Program-made: the position numbers and the translations under genes
Origin: Pythium myriotylum
Taxonomy: Eukaryota; Oomycota; Peronosporomycetes; Pythiales; Pythiaceae
Length of the DNA: 64,000 bases
NCBI GenBank assembly: GCA_023091665.1
Contig: JALJCQ010000027.1
Location: 248,001 to 312,000, forward strand
Direction: 5' to 3'
In this document: in pieces, positions 59,816 to 64,000 of the stretch
Numbering within the stretch: the first letter of the stretch is position 1
Layout: every line of letters starts with the position of its first letter
Notes under the pieces: generated by a model
What the model saw: only the letters and a program-made list of their open reading frames with translations
Databases searched by the model: none
Told to the model about the DNA's origin: nothing

Positions 59816-61425
59816 TGTGGAATGAGGTTGTTGAGAATGGAAGAGGATTTCGAAATGACGTGTGGACGGAGCGGGAATGTTGTGATGAGTCGATGGTACC
59901 ACCGCAGCCGGAGAGGTGGCGTGTTCTTCCTCGAAACTATCATGGTACGCCTTCCTCCAGAAGAATCCACGATTACGATTGTGATGGGTAGACCGAAGAC
60001 GATGAAGCACCAGCGTAAACAGTCACGAACGCATGTCCCGCATGGTGAAGACAATATATACAACCTAAGCAGTCACGACTTCATTCCACGCACGAAAAAA
60101 AAATTGCCTTCGTCGAACGACGCAACTCGGGTCAGAAAGAAGTCCAGAGCAAGAGAGTGGGAAAGCTGATCCTTTAACACCATCACACATCTTCAACCTG
60201 GAACCTGGTTCGGGCAAAAAAGTATAGGCTCGTAGAATACGACCCTGCACAAAATCTATGTGCGTTACTGTTGAGGTAGAAAACGACCAATAGTTCAGAT
60301 ATGGCAGCTCTCCATGGAAATCTGCACCGGTACTTTCGATGCGAGTTTCTGTGTTTTCATAACTGTAATGCGATCCGATCGCGCAAGAACAGAACTACTG
60401 GTCCAGAGCACAGTTATTCCCGCAAAACCAGTTTATCTGTGTTTCCATATGGATGTGCCGGTACTGCAATTAGCTGGATCCCAACCAGTAAGGTATTTGT
60501 GGCCGGGATTCACCATGTTGCAGAATCGTCGATCTGAATCCACCCTTCCATTCGAAGTTCGTATTAAGCTGTGTTGTCCACGCTGAAAGCATTCCGGCGA
60601 AATCCGAATAAGCACTACCACATGGGTCGTAAATCAAAGAGCGCTGACACTTTGGATTTACAATAACAGAAGAAGGTGCTTGGCGTCTTAAGTTCAGAAC
60701 CGTCATATTTATGAATAGCTCGGAGTATGACAAGTATTCCTTCGTTGAAGGCTTTTTGATCCTGTAGTGACACTGATAGTACACTGTAAGCATGGAGTCG
60801 AATTGCCACGAAAGGAAACTTTATTCGATGGTTGATGTCTGGGTGCAGCACTGAACGTTTAACATGATGCGACCGTAATTTATTTGTAGTACTGATCAAC
60901 AATTAGGAATTCACCGTGAGGAAGTGTTGTGTTCTGGAGGACCGCCGAAACAGTGACAAGTATTAATTGGAGGTACATTCAGAACTCCATCCAACGCCCA
61001 TTGTAGACGGATGGTCCTTTTCACCGCAGAAATCCAGTAAGAAGTCAAGAGCTCGTTGCTTACCTGGCTTTACGAGACCTGCGAGAAGGCGTACTGAACA
61101 CGGCGCCTATACTTCTCAGAGATGCATTAATTTAGTACATTGCAAACTTGAATCATCATCAATTTCTAGGTGAAATGTACTGACTCTCATTATGATTTCA
61201 AATCGGTCAACGAGTTAGATTTCTATCCGTCTTACATTCAGCGAGTACTATTTTTGGTTACTGTTTAATGAAACCGATGATGATGTTGAAGGTGAAGTCT
61301 ATTGAGCGCATTGAATGTACTCTAATAGTGTTTAATGAAACCAAGTCAAAATTTGTGAGGACGGATCTTGCGCAGACTATTAGGATATAGGATCAACCAC
61401 GATATCGATCCTCCAAAAAAATTGA
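59816..61425. other. Gene-poor region
   Basis: LZ-5 upstream region, then AT-rich sequence with only short frames. No gene recognised. Confidence 0.55.
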
Positions 61426-61641
61426 GGCTGTGTTCGAGAGTTATCGCAACTAACTTAAATCGCCACTATCTCTAATTTGCCGATTTAGCTCTAAGTTAGA
61501 ACGTCGATACAGCTAATCTACGATAAAGTGATTTATGTGCCATAAATCGATTTATCTTGGGCTCGTGTTCGATCGCGAAAAATGACATAAATCGATATAA
61601 ATCCCTAGATAAAACGATTTATGTCGGGTTCGAACACAGCC
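61426..61641. mobile_element. MITE, Tourist/PIF-Harbinger-like (216 bp)
   Basis: Terminal inverted repeat GGCTGTGTTCGA at the left and its reverse complement TCGAACACAGCC at the right, flanked by 3 bp duplications TGA (61423-61425 and 61642-61644). The interior is AT-rich with repeated ATAAATCGAT/ATCGATTTAT units and has no coding capacity. TIR sequence and 3 bp TSD fit the PIF-Harbinger superfamily, whose usual TSD is TWA. Confidence 0.78.
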
Positions 61642-64000
61642 TGAACATTTATATGTTTCCTGTTTTATGTTTCCTCTACAGGGTACTGAGAAGCCTGCCA
61701 CGGGACAATCGAGTCTATCGACACCCAGGATGTGAGCCCAGTGTCATCCGAGGCTAGGAGCAACGTAGAACTCGGCAGATGACGCCTATCCGGAGTCTGT
61801 GATCCTATAAAGCCTTGCGCTTTCCATCCCTGCCAGCTTTTACTCAATGTCTCCTTGACAAACTCGATCGGGCAGTCGTTGAACATTACTAGCACGTTAT
61901 CGCAAACGGAAACCGCCAACCCTCAGGATGCTATGGTCGATCTTCTACGGACACTGATGGTATGTCGCATCTCTCTGTGAGGAAACCCGGCTAAGGCGTA
62001 CTCCATAAGTCGTTAGCTACTCCTCCCCCCTCTCTCCCAGCCCTCACCCCTTATGGTTGAGCAGCAGTAAATGCGTGACCAAAAACGACTTGTTTGCTCT
62101 TCGACCTAATTGAGCTTTCCGGTGTTGGCCTAGTGTCTACACTACCTCGCTACCCCGTTATCCAGTGTTTCTCAAGTCCATTTACTTGGATCCAAATCGA
62201 CAACACACTTGCGGATATGGCGACACAGTTCATGGACAAAGCCACCGGATAGATGATGGATGTGTATCTTCTATTCTGCCGCTATGGCACCTGCCTGTCT
62301 CATACTCGAAACAACAACCAAGTGCGGTTGCTCATCTAGATACCGGGTTTAACACCATCCTCTTCATCACCAGTGCGTAGGATCACCTAGCAACAGTTCA
62401 ACGATGTGGTTGTGGTCAGTGCGCGTCATGGTGTGTGTGACCCCATCGCCTCTTGGCCGCAGCATCTGAAAATCTTAAGCCCAATCAGACGAACAGTAAG
62501 AGAGTTACCAGAGATGCATCTGGCGACAGAGCGAACCAATGATAACAACCAACCCAGACACACGTGATTCCTTTTCTTTTTTGTTTACCCAGTTGGGTGA
62601 ATCCATACGTGGATAACGATTGGGACCGTAATGGTAAAGTGCTATTGTCGTGTGATCCGCACCTATGCCATTAAGGAGACCGCCTTGAAGCGGTTACATT
62701 TACCTAAGATGCACAGTCTCAACATCAGGGTCACCCTCTTGCGTCCCTCGCTCCGGCTCGCGAGTCGCCGGGGATTCCAGGTGAACAGCGACCTCACTCG
62801 CAATTTTCTCGCTCTCGACGCGCCGTGTTGCACCCGCCCCTCTCCCACAAACGCGCACACAAGAGCTACCTTTGGTACGTGTAGGATCTTTGCAACCACG
62901 TTCGTGCCTTGTTCGATCTTTGGTTTTGACTTCAACAGCGTCAGCGTGTCTCTTCGAATGTGCTCGTATTGGGATGATCTGGTCGGTAAGGTCCGGAAGA
63001 TCTGAACGCTTTGCCGCAAAGATGTGGCTCGCTGCCGCCATTCGCTTAAGCGCACAAGACGCGAAGGTTTGTCAAAGGTACTTCTTGGCGCTGTCGGCAG
63101 TCATATGTTCGACAATAATTTTCGATCCTGGAGATTTGGCAACACGTGTAACATGAAGGGTTATCAACGAACAACACATGGACGCGTTGATTTCAGGTGC
63201 ATTTTCTCCCTTCTACCACGGCAATACCACGTTGATTTCAGGTGCGTTTTTCTCCCTTTCGCAGCGGCAATCTCGGAACAAATCTAATGCCATAATCCTC
63301 CAGTGCAGACATCATTGTTACACAAGAGGCAGTTAGAGTGGCTCTGGCGAACGCACTGGACACGACGGATAGGCTACCTGCGGCACGTGGCTTCCCTTGA
63401 CAAACCCCGATAGTGATGCTCGGTCAGCGTGGTGGCGCAGCAAACTGCGGTCGCAATATGAACGTACACGATCGACAACACTCCGAGTGTCGGGTATGTT
63501 ACTCTGATGGACGTTCACGCGGAAACGGGCGTATTTTTCGTTTGACAACGTGCACGCGAAGGTTGTGTCCTCGACTAGCTCCTAAGATAACCAGTAAGCA
63601 GGTAGAGTAGAGTTGATTGGCGGGGCTGGCATCAGTGGCACAGCTCATGCAGGCCCTAAGAACTGATTTGCATCAGGGATTTACAACAATATCGGGCACC
63701 AGGACTTGTTTACTCGTAAAAATGCCTTGTTGATTCACTCTGAGAGCGCGTCGAGCGACGGCACCCACGAGCCGCGCAATCCGCACGTATTGCTACTAAC
63801 AATCCCAAGAAGCAGCGAAGTCGCATATCCCTTATCGAGACCAGGCCACCAACGCATCGGGAAACTTGTTCCTCCTGCGATATTGCACAATGGAGGAGGT
63901 TTGCTTCATCCTGACGCTGGCGACTGATAGTCTGTGAGCAAATATCCTAGCAAATCTCGCTCTCAATTGAATAATTTCAATTTGCAGCCATGCTCGACAT
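61642..64000. other. Gene-poor right end of window
   Basis: No family recognised in any frame; the longest (62631-63005, 124 codons) has no supporting evidence. A two-unit tandem repeat lies at 63184-63274. Confidence 0.5.
63184..63274. repeat. Two-unit tandem repeat, ~46 bp unit
   Basis: CGTTGATTTCAGGTGCATTTTCTCCC and CGTTGATTTCAGGTGCGTTTTTCTCCC start the two units; each ends near CGGCAAT. Confidence 0.8.

Overview
The window is nuclear DNA of an oomycete (Peronosporales/Pythiales type; genus not decided). Evidence: mostly intronless genes with rare 60-107 nt GT-AG introns, several ABCG half-transporters, coiled-coil START-like proteins that resemble the oomycete 'M96 mating-specific' family, a piggyBac relic with the oomycete-style Cys/His tail, and Ty3/gypsy and Ty1/copia elements. 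There is no rRNA, no CRISPR and no operon-like packing.

Layout. 1-5600: a complete, young Ty3/gypsy chromovirus (Gypsy-1, minus strand, TSD CGTGG) inserted in a multi-pass membrane-protein gene (5596-6733, minus). 6951-8108: internally deleted piggyBac relic. 9174-9482: first of five copies (LZ-1 to LZ-5) of a ~105-residue basic/leucine-zipper ORF. 11986-38660: a transporter cluster with LZ-2, ABCG-A (-), M96-A (+), ABCG-B (-), ABCG-D (+), M96-B (-), M96-C (-), ABCG-B' (+), a GT32 glycosyltransferase (+), an ABCC full transporter (+), M96-A' (-), ABCG-A' (+) and LZ-3 (-). 40519-56245: an ABCC relic interrupted by a copia element, whose left LTR is itself interrupted by a second gypsy element (Gypsy-2). 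56246-64000: gene-poor DNA with LZ-4, LZ-5, a dispersed repeat and a Tourist-like MITE.

Main biology. The cluster's outer ends form an inverted duplication of about 4.3 kb per arm (about 11940-16255 and 34432-38710, 18.2 kb apart). Coordinates mirror exactly (left + right = 50687) from 12776 to 16255, but the distal ends have diverged, which suggests homogenisation by gene conversion. Three times an ABCG half-transporter stands head-to-head with an M96/START-like gene; the two independent intergenic spaces are 411 and 407 bp. ABCG-A/A' have a canonical nucleotide-binding domain. ABCG-B, B' and D lack the ABC signature and the catalytic Walker B Glu, so they are natural candidates for the inactive half of asymmetric heterodimers. 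Together the cluster looks like a rapidly evolving lipid or small-hydrophobe handling system, possibly tied to sexual development if the M96 assignment holds. Two of the three M96 types carry frameshifts. The five LZ copies share a motif (ACTGTTTACRT) 171-210 bp upstream of the ATG. Retroelement target-site duplications give the order of nested insertions.
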